56,469 nucleotides of DNA from Candidatus Limosilactobacillus intestinigallinarum. GTDB lineage: Bacteria; Bacillota; Bacilli; Lactobacillales; Lactobacillaceae. The notes beneath the pieces were generated by a model. That model had not been told where the DNA came from. It did no database searches and saw only the letters and a program-made list of their open reading frames with translations. Below are positions 37,303 to 45,279 of the stretch, one piece after another (the first letter of the stretch is position 1; each line of letters starts with the position of its first letter). The position numbers and the translations under genes are program-made. The stretch spans positions 1 through 56,469 of the forward strand of contig DXAA01000012.1 of NCBI GenBank assembly GCA_019117285.1, in the 5' to 3' direction.

Positions 37303-38682
37303 ATGGAAACACACACTTGTACGATGTTCTTGGCGGGGAAGAAGGCCACCCTAGATGGCTCGACGATCGTCTGTCGGGAGGAAGACTACTCCAACGCCTT
37401 TGACCCCCAGCGCTTTGTCTTTGTGAAGCCGGCTGATCAGCCGCGCCACTATGAGAGCAAGTCGACGAGTTTCAAGATCGACCTGCCTGACGACCCGGTT
37501 GGCTACACCTCGACACCGGACGCGGACAGTTCTGCTGGCGTATTCGCGGCTGCTGGGATCAACCAGCACAACGTCAGCATGACCGGGACCCTGACGATCA
37601 CCACCAACTCCCGGATTCGCGGAATTGATCCCTTCAACACCACCGACGGGATCGGCGAGGAGGACCTGGTCACCCTGGTCCTGCCCTACATCAAGACGGC
37701 CCGGGAAGGGGTAGCACGGTTAGGTCACCTACTGGAGAAGTACGGGACCTACGAGGCAAACGCCCTGGCCTTTGGCGACCAGAATGAGGTCTGGTACATG
37801 GAGACGTTCGGTGGGCACCACTGGGCCGCCGTCCGGATCCCGGACGACGCCTTCATGATTGCGCCGAACCGGCAGACCATCGCTGACTTCGACTTTGCTT
37901 CCGACCAGACGGCCTGCTCACCTGACCTGAAGGAGTTGATCGACCGCAACCAGCTCAACCCAGCCCTTGACGGTCACTACAACCTGCGGCAGATCTTCGG
38001 CAGCCAAACCGTCACCGACACCCACTACAACAACCCGCGGGCCTGGTACGTCCAGCACCAACTGGCTGCCGATCCGGTCGGTCAGCCGACCGACCAGGAT
38101 CTGCCGTTCATCTGTCATCCCCGGCACAAGATTGCCATCGAGGATATCAAGCAGGTGATGAGCTCGCATTACCAAGGTACCCCGTACGATCCTTATGAAC
38201 GCGATGGCAAGGCCCCGTACCGGTCGATCGCCCTCAACCGGAACCTGGAGCTCCACATTCTCCAGATTCGTAACCACGTGCCGGCCGCCATCGCCGGGGT
38301 CCACTGGCTCGCCTTTGGCCCGAACGCCTTCAACACGGTCGTGCCGTTCTACGCCAACGTCACCGATACCCCGGCCAGCTACCGGGATACCCCGACCGAC
38401 TATGCTGCCGGTAGCATGTATTGGCTGACCCACACGATCGCCGCCATCGGGGACCGTCACTACGATCAGGCCCGGGCCGCGGTGGAGGACTACGAGCAGC
38501 AGGTCGTCGCCACTTGCCGGCAGCTGCAGCGGACCACTGACCAGGAGGTGGACCCGGCATCCCCGCAGGCCCAGCTCACCCGCGCCAACCAGCAGATGGC
38601 CGAAATCGCCATGAAGGAGGCCACGACCCTGCTCGGCAAGCTAGTCACAGTGGCCTTCAAGGACGCCAAACTCCAGTATTAA
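37303..38682 (+). CDS. pepD: C69 family dipeptidase (PepD type)
   Basis: About 459 residues, N-terminal nucleophile hydrolase. The mature catalytic cysteine is the Cys in THTCTMFLAGKKATLDGST near residue 5, the usual place in lactobacillar PepD. Further conserved parts are AAGINQHNVSMTGTLTI, YGTYEANALAFGDQNEVWYMETFGGHHWAAVRIPDD and the C-terminal half with YAAGSMYWLTHTIAAIG. Cytosolic hydrolysis of dipeptides. Start at ATG 37303, because AAAAGGGG is better spaced than for ATG 37294. Confidence 0.92.
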   Translation: METHTCTMFLAGKKATLDGSTIVCREEDYSNAFDPQRFVFVKPADQPRHYESKSTSFKIDLPDDPVGYTSTPDADSSAGVFAAAGINQHNVSMTGTLTITTNSRIRGIDPFNTTDGIGEEDLVTLVLPYIKTAREGVARLGHLLEKYGTYEANALAFGDQNEVWYMETFGGHHWAAVRIPDDAFMIAPNRQTIADFDFASDQTACSPDLKELIDRNQLNPALDGHYNLRQIFGSQTVTDTHYNNPRAWYVQHQLAADPVGQPTDQDLPFICHPRHKIAIEDIKQVMSSHYQGTPYDPYERDGKAPYRSIALNRNLELHILQIRNHVPAAIAGVHWLAFGPNAFNTVVPFYANVTDTPASYRDTPTDYAAGSMYWLTHTIAAIGDRHYDQARAAVEDYEQQVVATCRQLQRTTDQEVDPASPQAQLTRANQQMAEIAMKEATTLLGKLVTVAFKDAKLQY

Positions 38683-38707
38683 AAATCATAAATTGATTTA
38701 AACGGCT

Positions 38708-38754
38708 AATCGCCTCCGCTAACAATGTACTCGTCGTTAGCGGAGGCGATTTTA
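38708..38754. terminator. Strong terminator after pepD
   Basis: AATCGCCTCCGCTAAC and GTTAGCGGAGGCGATT form a perfect 16-bp stem; TTTTA follows. Confidence 0.88.
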
Positions 38755-38847
38755 GTGTGTGCGTTTGGATTTATCGTTGATCGAATGTATTGCTAGTCGA
38801 TCATTCCTCGTCCATTCTTAGGAATCACTGCGGGCAAGGATTTTCAC
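38752..38847 (-). pseudogene. Last 30 codons of a decayed merR gene
   Basis: Read on the minus strand: ILARSDS, stop, EWTRNDRLAIHSINDKSKRTH, stop. The intact MerR at 43233 ends NPQEWTRDNRPAMHSLNAKAKRTH, so this is plainly the 3' end of a paralogue, with one Gln codon turned to TAA and the rest of the gene gone. It sits next to a terminator and opposite a reductase gene exactly as the intact merR does. Confidence 0.8.
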
Positions 38848-38907
38848 ACTGCCTATCAATCGATTGAATATCCTAAGATCCGACTTCCTTAAAATAAGAA
38901 ATTTCCC
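38848..38907. other. Residual non-coding sequence between merR remnant and promoter
   Basis: AT-rich, no readable frame; probably the eroded rest of the merR paralogue. Confidence 0.35.
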
Positions 38908-38938
38908 TTGACTTAGAGTTAACTCCAAGTAGTAACCT
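38908..38938 (+). promoter_or_regulatory. MerR-type promoter (19-bp spacer) of the reductase operon
   Basis: TTGACT (38908-38913), 19-base spacer, TAACCT (38933-38938). The dyad CTTAGAGTTAACTCCAAG (38912-38929) fills the spacer. The long spacer with a central GAGTTAACTC dyad is the hallmark of MerR-activated promoters, and the sequence resembles sites of aldehyde-responsive NmlR/AdhR-type members. Confidence 0.75.
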
Positions 38939-38972
38939 GATGGTGAAAAATGAATCCATGGGAGGTAATAAA

Positions 38973-39908
38973 ATGACTAAAGAAGCAAAACTCGTATTAG
39001 GAACCTGGGCATGGGGTGATAACGGCAGCTACTTCGGTAATCATTTCGATGAGAATCACTTCAAGCCGGTCTACGATGAAGCACTTAAGGATGGCCTAAA
39101 TATCTGGGATACCGCATATGCATACGGCGCGGGGGCTTCGGAAACGATCCTCGGTGACTTGACAAGTGATACCCCACGCCAAAAGATTGTGATCTCGACC
39201 AAGTTCACCCCTCAAATGGAGGATGGTACGGCCAACGCAATGGAAAATATGCTTGAGGGGAGTCTGAAGCGTTTAAAGACGGATTACGTTGACTATTACT
39301 GGATTCACAATGATGCCGATGTTGAAAAATGGACGCCTCAACTCATTCCATTGCTCAAATCAGGTAAGATCAAGCACGTCGGGGTTTCAAACCATACCTT
39401 GAGCGAGATCAAGCGGGTTCAAGCAATCCTCGGTGAAGCCGGTTTTAAATTAGATGCGGTCCAAAATCACTTGAGTTTATTAGATCGGTCATCTGAACAG
39501 GCCGGCATCCTGGATTACTGCAAGGAAAACAACATTGCATTTTGGGCTTATATGATCTTAGAGCAAGGGGCCTTAACCGGGAAGTACGATGTTGACCGCC
39601 CATTCCCAGCAGGCAGTGCCCGCGCCCAGATTTATAACGCCAAGCTACCAGAATTGACCGAATTGATTAACACCTTGAAGGAAGTCGGCGCAGCGCATGA
39701 TCTAACCGTCGCGCAAACGGCAATGAGTTGGGCGGTCACCAAGGGGGCTTTACCAATTGTTGGCGTCACCAGTGCCAAACACGTTGATGATGCTGCTAAG
39801 GTGAGCGCCAGTCAATTAACTGATGAAGAAATGGTCCGTCTCGAAAAGGTTGCCGACAAGGCTGGTGTTAACACGATCGGTAGTTGGGAACCAGATATGC
39901 GTGAATAA
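38973..39908 (+). CDS. Aldo/keto reductase (AKR)
   Basis: About 311 residues, TIM-barrel NADPH reductase. Catalytic tetrad visible: Asp and Tyr in NIWDTAYAYGAGASE, Lys in VISTKFTPQ, His in DYYWIHNDADVE. The remaining barrel shows GKIKHVGVSNHTLSE and the C-terminal cofactor region GALPIVGVTSAKHVDDAAK. Reduces aldehydes and ketones; probably MerR-controlled. Start at ATG 38973, preceded by GGGAGG. Confidence 0.88.
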   Translation: MTKEAKLVLGTWAWGDNGSYFGNHFDENHFKPVYDEALKDGLNIWDTAYAYGAGASETILGDLTSDTPRQKIVISTKFTPQMEDGTANAMENMLEGSLKRLKTDYVDYYWIHNDADVEKWTPQLIPLLKSGKIKHVGVSNHTLSEIKRVQAILGEAGFKLDAVQNHLSLLDRSSEQAGILDYCKENNIAFWAYMILEQGALTGKYDVDRPFPAGSARAQIYNAKLPELTELINTLKEVGAAHDLTVAQTAMSWAVTKGALPIVGVTSAKHVDDAAKVSASQLTDEEMVRLEKVADKAGVNTIGSWEPDMRE

Positions 39909-39922
39909 TTTGCGAGGTGAAA

Positions 39923-40330
39923 ATGGCAGATCTATCAATTACGCAGGTTAGCAAAAAGTACGATATTACGCCAGATACGCTCCGTTATTATGAACGGATT
40001 GGCTTAATTCCTGAAGTCCCAAGAAGGGGTAATGGTAATCGTTACTATAATGACGGGATGCAAGGCTGGATTGAGATGATCGTTTGCTTGCGGCACTCAG
40101 GTGTAACCGTTGAAGCATTGATTGATTATGCTCAAATGCTGAAGTAGGGTGATTCGACCTTAGATGCCCGTGAAGACTTACTCAAGGAACAGCTAGCGAT
40201 GTTGGAAGAGAAAAAGCATAACCTAAACAGGTCAATCAATCGCTTGAAACATAAGATTTCTTTGTATGAGACCGGTGAGATCAAAAAGGGTAAATCATAC
40301 TTTGAAGAATACAAGATTATGGATGATTAG
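39923..40330 (+). pseudogene. MerR family regulator gene with an in-frame stop
   Basis: The frame encodes a typical 135-residue MerR protein: winged helix SITQVSKKYDITPDTLRYYERIGLIPEV, conserved Cys 55 in IEMIVCLRHSGVTVEALIDYAQM, and a dimerisation coiled coil (DAREDLLKEQLAMLEEKKHNLNRSINRLKHKI). Codon 75 is TAG (40145-40147), where homologues usually have a polar residue such as Gln, splitting the DNA-binding half from the coiled coil. The front half alone would not dimerise. Follows the reductase gene in one operon. Confidence 0.82.
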
Positions 40331-40352
40331 GAACATTGAGGGAGGTTATAAA

Positions 40353-41147
40353 ATGGAATACGTTACGTTAAATGACGGTCATAAAATGCCAATCTTAGGC
40401 TTTGGCGTCTGCCTTATTCCGGCAAGTCAAACTGTTGATGCGGTCAGGACGGCCTTGAATCATGGCTATCGCCTAATTGATACCGCGGAATACTACAATA
40501 ATGAAAAGGCGGTTGGTCAGGCGGTCAGAGAAAGTGGCATTCCACGGAATGAAATTTTCGTTACCACTAAGATGCCGCCGCAGGCTAGTTATCAAGCAGC
40601 CGCCAAAAGGATTGATGAGTCGCTAGCGGCGCTGGATATTGACTACATTGACTTAATGCTGATTCACTGGCCAGGTAGTAACAACGTTGAAACTTATCGG
40701 GCACTGGAGGATGCCCAAAAAGCTGGTAAAGTTCGTTCAATCGGCCTGAGCAGTTTTTATGGCGCTGATTATCAACAAATCCTTGATGAATGTGATGTTG
40801 TCCCAGCGGTTGATCAAAATGAAACCCACATTCTAAACCAACAACAAGCATTTCAGAAGGTCTTGAACAGCCATGGTACCGTCCTAGAGGCATGGTCACC
40901 GTTTGCCGAGGGAAAGGGGAACATCTTCAAGAACGCGACCTTGGCCAAGATTGCCCAAAAGCACAACAAGAGCGTCGCACAGGTGATCTTACGTTTCCTG
41001 ATTCAACGTGGCATTATCGCCATTCCCAAGAGTGTTCACGAAAATCGAATTGCCGAAAATATCGATATCTTTGATTTTGAACTAGACGCTGAGGACATGG
41101 CGACGATTGGTTCAATGGATGAAGAAAGATCATTATTTAGATGGTAA
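40353..41147 (+). CDS. Aldo/keto reductase (AKR5/2,5-diketo-gluconate reductase type)
   Basis: About 264 residues. Tetrad: Asp and Tyr in YRLIDTAEYYNNEKAVGQAVRES, Lys in VTTKMPPQ, His in DLMLIHWPGSNN. Opening MEYVTLNDGHKMPILGFGV and the C-terminal IPKSVHENRIAENIDIFDF are typical of AKR5. Close paralogue of the genes at 43791 and 47256. GGGAGG precedes ATG 40353. Confidence 0.9.
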   Translation: MEYVTLNDGHKMPILGFGVCLIPASQTVDAVRTALNHGYRLIDTAEYYNNEKAVGQAVRESGIPRNEIFVTTKMPPQASYQAAAKRIDESLAALDIDYIDLMLIHWPGSNNVETYRALEDAQKAGKVRSIGLSSFYGADYQQILDECDVVPAVDQNETHILNQQQAFQKVLNSHGTVLEAWSPFAEGKGNIFKNATLAKIAQKHNKSVAQVILRFLIQRGIIAIPKSVHENRIAENIDIFDFELDAEDMATIGSMDEERSLFRW

Positions 41148-41164
41148 ATAGGGGATGATGATGG

Positions 41165-41818
41165 ATGGAAACAAAAGCGGCTATTAATAACAGAAAATCA
41201 ACACGCGCTTTTTTGAAGCAAGCAGTTTCAAAGGAAACAGTTGAAGAATTATTGAATTTGGCCAAGCAGGCACCATCGTGGGTTAATTCTCAACCGGAGC
41301 ATGTTTACGCCGTATCGGGTGAAAAATTAGCTGAATTGAAAAGGGCCTACAAGGCAGCCGCTCAGTCTGGCCAAAAGGGTAATCCTGATATACCGGTCAA
41401 GTCACGCGCCGAATGGGCTGAGCAAGGTCAATCTAACATGAAGGAATGGAATGATAATCTCCCCAAAGTATTGGGCGCAAAGTGGGCCGAGATAATGGGC
41501 GAGCATTCTGCCGTCCTTTATAACGTGCCGAACCTACTAATTCTGACTTTACCAAAGGGTTATTCAGACTGGTCCTTGTATGATTTAGGAGCATTCGGCC
41601 AAAACTTCATTACTGCGGCGACCGATAAGGGCTTGGCGACCATGACGGCCTATCAATTTATTAAATATCCGAAGATCCTGCGTGAAACCTTAAATATTCC
41701 AGATGACGAGGTCGTCGTTATTGGTATCGGTTTTGGCCATGCCGATCCAAATGATCAGATGAATAAGATTACCTCCACAAGGATGCCCCTTGAAGAGTTT
41801 GTTACTTTTGAGGATTAA
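41165..41818 (+). CDS. Nitroreductase family flavoprotein
   Basis: 217 residues. FMN-binding start NNRKSTRAFLKQAVSKETVEELLNLAKQAPSWVNSQPEH, then SLYDLGAFGQNFITAATDKGLATMTAY and the C-terminal VVIGIGFGHADPNDQMNKI. NAD(P)H-dependent reduction of nitro-compounds, quinones or enones. Probably the last gene of the 38973-41818 operon. Confidence 0.88.
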   Translation: METKAAINNRKSTRAFLKQAVSKETVEELLNLAKQAPSWVNSQPEHVYAVSGEKLAELKRAYKAAAQSGQKGNPDIPVKSRAEWAEQGQSNMKEWNDNLPKVLGAKWAEIMGEHSAVLYNVPNLLILTLPKGYSDWSLYDLGAFGQNFITAATDKGLATMTAYQFIKYPKILRETLNIPDDEVVVIGIGFGHADPNDQMNKITSTRMPLEEFVTFED

Positions 41819-42063
41819 TGACACCCCGCATGCCAAATAAAAGTGTGAACTTCGGTCGTTACGATCAGGCGCTTTTGGCACTCTTAACTAATGAGTTAAA
41901 ACGAAGTTAACACGTCATTACAGGGAAAGGTGACTGGAAAAGCCCGGCCGTTTGGAATCGTTAGTATAATTAACGTTTATACTAGCATGCTAAGAAAGCA
42001 ATTTTCAGCCACCCCGGCCGGCAATATAATGAACCATGAAAAGTGATGAGGGAGGAATGACCA
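41819..42063. promoter_or_regulatory. Intergenic region with a dyad operator
   Basis: Near its middle TAGTATAA (41962-41969), seven bases, TTATACTA (41977-41984) form an 8-bp inverted repeat around a possible TATAAT box (41965-41970), a likely operator for the flavodoxin genes. Upstream, GTGTGAACTTCG (about 41842) and CGAAGTTAACAC (about 41902) are spaced inverted repeats. No gene is convincing, although a 26-codon frame from 41830 lacks a ribosome site. Confidence 0.45.
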
Positions 42064-42600
42064 ATGGCAAAGATTGTTATTTTAACTGGGAGTCCCCATG
42101 ACCCCGGAACATCCAAAAAGCTCGCGGACGCCTTTGAACGCGGTGCGCGCGAAAGTGGTAACGACATTTACCGCTATGATGCCGGGCTCCAGGGCCCAAG
42201 TAATCCCCATTTTCTCCAGCTAGAGCAGGCGCCCGGCATGGAGGTCGGCATCCACGATGATGACGTGGTTGAGCGAGAGGTCATTCCGCACCTACTCGCG
42301 GCGGATGTCGTCGTCCTGGTCTCCTCGCTGTACTATTTTGGTATCAACGCCCAACTGAAGGCGGTCATTGACCGTTTCTACGAGTACAACCACCAGCTGA
42401 AGGACAAGCATTCGGTCGTTTTGGTGACCGGGTACGGCAGTCAGGACGACCTCGGCGCCATCAAGCTCCACATGCAGAAGCTGCAGAAGTACATGCGCTG
42501 GCCAAGCCTCGGCGACGTCTACGCCGACGATTCATGGAACGAGCGTAAGCTGGCTAATTTTGCTCAGCAGGCCTATCAAATCGGCCAGCAGATCCATTAA
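42064..42600 (+). CDS. NAD(P)H-dependent FMN reductase (flavodoxin-like fold)
   Basis: 178 residues. The phosphate-binding turn is ILTGSPHDPGTSKKLADAF, with LLAADVVVLVSSLYYFGINAQLKAVIDRFY typical of NADPH-dependent FMN reductases and azoreductase-like proteins. The CxxxC iron-sulfur insert of some relatives is absent. Upstream GAGGGAGG. Confidence 0.83.
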   Translation: MAKIVILTGSPHDPGTSKKLADAFERGARESGNDIYRYDAGLQGPSNPHFLQLEQAPGMEVGIHDDDVVEREVIPHLLAADVVVLVSSLYYFGINAQLKAVIDRFYEYNHQLKDKHSVVLVTGYGSQDDLGAIKLHMQKLQKYMRWPSLGDVYADDSWNERKLANFAQQAYQIGQQIH

Positions 42601-42617
42601 CAAAGGGAGGAATTAAC

Positions 42618-43103
42618 ATGGCTAAGACACTGGTACTCTATTACTCAGCTACTGACACCACGAAGCGGATTGCGGAAACGATCGCCGACCGCCTGGACGC
42701 GGATATCCACGCGATCCAGGCCCAGCAGCCCTACACCGCCGCCGACCTCAACTGGAACGATCCCCAGGCGCGGACCACGATTGAGCAGCACCAGCATGCC
42801 CAGCGGGTGCCGATCAAGGATGACCTGCCGGACACTGCTGGTTACCAGAACATCATCATCGGCCACCCAATCTGGTGGGGGATCCCGCCCCGTCTGATCA
42901 GTGCGACGATCGATGCCCTCGACCTCAACGGCAAGCACCTGGCCACCTTCGCCACGTCCGGCGGCTCCAACTACGACCGTTCCCAGCGTTTTGTGGAACG
43001 GACCGTGAAGGAAAATGGCTACGATGTCCAACTCAACCAGGGCCAGGTTCTCAATAACCCCGCTCAGGTGGACAGCTGGCTAAATTCACTGAACCTCGCA
43101 TAG
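42618..43103 (+). CDS. Flavodoxin-type protein
   Basis: 161 residues. FMN phosphate loop LVLYYSATDTTKRIAETIADRL, then IIIGHPIWWGIPPRLISATID and ATSGGSNYDRSQRFVERTVKENG. This arrangement is usual for flavodoxin_4 proteins of lactobacilli. Follows the FMN reductase gene with 17 bases, with GGGAGG, so the two may form an electron-transfer pair. Confidence 0.87.
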   Translation: MAKTLVLYYSATDTTKRIAETIADRLDADIHAIQAQQPYTAADLNWNDPQARTTIEQHQHAQRVPIKDDLPDTAGYQNIIIGHPIWWGIPPRLISATIDALDLNGKHLATFATSGGSNYDRSQRFVERTVKENGYDVQLNQGQVLNNPAQVDSWLNSLNLA

Positions 43104-43116
43104 ATTAAATTTGTGC

Positions 43117-43146
43117 AGCGGACCGCTGGAATGACAACGGTCCGCT
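43117..43146 (+). terminator. Hairpin after the flavodoxin gene
   Basis: AGCGGACCG and CGGTCCGCT pair perfectly around 12 bases; no T run, so termination is uncertain. Confidence 0.5.
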
Positions 43147-43186
43147 AGCATCTCGCGAGGAAGTTGCGTTAGCACTAGATAGAGTC

Positions 43187-43235
43187 TAATAGCCTATTCT
43201 GACGGCATCTTTAGTCGTTAGAATAGGCTATTTTA
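43187..43235. terminator. Bidirectional terminator, flavodoxin and merR genes
   Basis: AATAGCCTATTCT and AGAATAGGCTATT form a 13-bp stem with A/T-rich flanks on both sides; the merR stop codon lies in the tail. Confidence 0.85.
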
Positions 43236-43688
43236 GTGAGTGCGTTTGGCTTTAGCGTTGAGCGAATGCATGGCCGGCCGGTTGTCCCGTGTCCATTCTT
43301 GGGGATTGCTATCGTCGGGAATGTCACCGGCCAGGATTTGCTGATAATGCTGCACCTTGTGATTCATATAGTCAACCGTCGCCTGTGCTTCTGCCAGCCG
43401 CTGGTAAGCCCGCTGGCGTTGGCGTAGGATGATTTGATACCGCTTCTGCAGGTTTGCTTGTGACTCGGGCAGCTTACAGAGCCGGCAGTACTCCTTAATG
43501 TCGTCGATCGAGGCCCCGCACCCCTTCAGGCAGGTGATGCCCTGCATCCAGTTGAGCGACTCGTCGTTGAAGACCCGGCGGTTGCGGCCGTCGCGCGCAC
43601 ACGGGAGGATGCCGATGTCGGTATAGTAGCGGATGGTGTATTCCGTGACGTGGAACATGGTGGCAAATTGATTTAGTGAGTAGGTCAT
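43233..43688 (-). CDS. MerR family regulator (aldehyde/redox-type)
   Basis: 151 residues. Winged helix SLNQFATMFHVTEYTIRYYTDIGILPCARDG, then Cys 53 in MQGITCLKGCGASIDDIKEYC, the position of the single sensing Cys in NmlR/AdhR regulators, and a coiled coil (QKRYQIILRQRQRAYQRLAEAQATVDYMNHKVQHYQQIL). Extra Cys residues (57, 69, 72 region) could bind metal or form disulfides. Divergent from a reductase gene with a textbook MerR promoter between them. Confidence 0.88.
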   Translation of the reverse strand: MTYSLNQFATMFHVTEYTIRYYTDIGILPCARDGRNRRVFNDESLNWMQGITCLKGCGASIDDIKEYCRLCKLPESQANLQKRYQIILRQRQRAYQRLAEAQATVDYMNHKVQHYQQILAGDIPDDSNPQEWTRDNRPAMHSLNAKAKRTH

Positions 43689-43710
43689 CTGATTCTCCTT
43701 AGCGTAATGA

Positions 43711-43741
43711 TTGACTTCGAGTTACACGAACTAACTATACT
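43711..43741 (+). promoter_or_regulatory. MerR-type promoter (19-bp spacer) of the 43791 reductase
   Basis: TTGACT (43711-43716), exactly 19 bases, TATACT (43736-43741). The spacer holds CGAGTTACACGAACT, a loose dyad. Good boxes with an over-long spacer fit activation by DNA distortion from MerR. Confidence 0.75.
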
Positions 43742-43790
43742 TAATGTTAGCACAAGTAGTTAAGCAATGTTTGGAAAGGGAGATCTTACA

Positions 43791-44624
43791 ATGGAATACA
43801 TCACGTTGAATAATGACGTCAAAATGCCGCTACTGGGCTTTGGCACCTTCCAGCTGACCGGTCAGCAATGTGCGACTGCGGTCAGCGATGCCATCCAGGC
43901 CGGCGATCGACTAATCGATACCGCCGAGGCCTACGGAAACGAGGAAGCCGTTGGCCAGGGAATAAAGATGAGCGGCCTTGACCGGCGGGACCTCTTCCTC
44001 GCCACCAAGGTCAATTTCACGTCGTATGATGATGCCCGGGCCACGGTCCTGGCATCCATGCGTAAACTGAATACCGACTATTTGGACCTGGTCCTCCTCC
44101 ACTGGCCATTTGGGAACTACTACCGGGCCTGGCACGAACTAGAGAAGCTTTACCAGGAGAAGCGGATCCGGGCCATCGGCGTCTCTAACTTCGAACCCGA
44201 TCGGCTGGTTGACCTCATCGCGTACAATCAGATGGTCCCCGCCGTCAACCAGATTGAGACGAACGTCTACTGCCAGCAAGGGGCAGCCCGCAAATGGATG
44301 GCCAAGTATGGGGTCCAACCGATGGCTTACGCTCCCCTGGGGCAGGGGCGGCGCAACCACATGTTCACGGAGCCAACGATCGTTTCCTTGGCAGAAAAAT
44401 ACGGGAAGACCCCGGCCCAGGTATTACTGCGTTACCTCACCCAACGGCAGGTCATCGTCATTCCCCGGAGCACCCAGCCAAAGCATATTCAGGAAAACAT
44501 CGCTATCTTTGATTTTACGATGACCGATGCGGAATTGCAGGCGATTGCGGCCCTTGACCAGCGGCAGCCACTGATCGGGAATCCGGAAGATCCGCACCTG
44601 GTCGAAGCGGCCCAGAACTGGTAG
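43791..44624 (+). CDS. Aldo/keto reductase
   Basis: About 277 residues. Tetrad: Asp and Tyr in RLIDTAEAYGNEEAVGQGI, Lys in LATKVNFTSYDD, His in DLVLLHWPFGNYY. The opening MEYITLNNDVKMPLLGFGTF matches the gene at 40353. Likely carbonyl detoxification with NADPH. First gene behind the MerR promoter; the ATG at 43791 follows GGGAGATC. Confidence 0.9.
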   Translation: MEYITLNNDVKMPLLGFGTFQLTGQQCATAVSDAIQAGDRLIDTAEAYGNEEAVGQGIKMSGLDRRDLFLATKVNFTSYDDARATVLASMRKLNTDYLDLVLLHWPFGNYYRAWHELEKLYQEKRIRAIGVSNFEPDRLVDLIAYNQMVPAVNQIETNVYCQQGAARKWMAKYGVQPMAYAPLGQGRRNHMFTEPTIVSLAEKYGKTPAQVLLRYLTQRQVIVIPRSTQPKHIQENIAIFDFTMTDAELQAIAALDQRQPLIGNPEDPHLVEAAQNW

Positions 44625-44637
44625 GGGGTGAAGATAG

Positions 44638-45255
44638 ATGAACGTGTTAATTCTGGGCGCCACCGGCACGCTGGGGACGGCCCTGACCAAGGAATTGCTG
44701 AAAACCACGGACAATCAGTTGACCCTGTTTGCCAGACACGTCGACCGGTTGACACCATCAGCCCGGACCCGAGTGGTAGCCGGGGATGCCCTCGACCCAA
44801 CCGCCCTGAGGCAGGCATTGCGGGGTCAGGATGCGGTCTACTGTGCCATCTCCGGCAAGCAGCTGCCGCAGGTTGCCCAAAACCTGGTCACCACCATGTC
44901 GGCGGCGAATGTCCAGCGGCTGATCTTTACCGCCGCCGTCGGCATCTATGACGAGATTCCGGATGCCATGGATGGCCAGGACAATTTGGCGAATAACCAG
45001 GCCCAACTGCCCAACCGGCAGGCCGCTGACATTGTTAGCGCTAGCAGCCTCAACTACACCATCATTCGTCCCGGCTTTCTCCGGCCGGGCGACCCGGAAG
45101 ATTTCGTGCTGACCAGCAAGGGCGAACCAGCGCAGGGCTACATCACGACAATCCCATCCCTGGTTAAGTTTGCCAGCCAACTGCTTAGTAATGATAAGAT
45201 GTACTCAAGGGGAAACGTCAGTATCACTAGCGATAATACCGATGTGACCTCCTAA
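44638..45255 (+). CDS. NAD(P)-binding NmrA-like protein
   Basis: 205 residues. ILGATGTLGTALTKELLKTTDNQLTLFARH is the Rossmann start; IFTAAVGIYDEIPDAMDGQDNLANN and YTIIRPGFLRPGD follow. Paralogue of the protein at 25766, including the shared YDEIP loop. GGGGGTGA precedes ATG 13 bases after the reductase stop, so the two are co-transcribed. Confidence 0.84.
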   Translation: MNVLILGATGTLGTALTKELLKTTDNQLTLFARHVDRLTPSARTRVVAGDALDPTALRQALRGQDAVYCAISGKQLPQVAQNLVTTMSAANVQRLIFTAAVGIYDEIPDAMDGQDNLANNQAQLPNRQAADIVSASSLNYTIIRPGFLRPGDPEDFVLTSKGEPAQGYITTIPSLVKFASQLLSNDKMYSRGNVSITSDNTDVTS

Positions 45256-45279
45256 TCTAAAGATTCACAGGGGCTAGAC

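Noticed and set aside
41830-41910. 26-codon frame MPNKSVNFGRYDQALLALLT upstream of the FMN reductase gene
   Set aside because: No ribosome site and no recognisable family; it overlaps spaced inverted repeats more likely to be regulatory.
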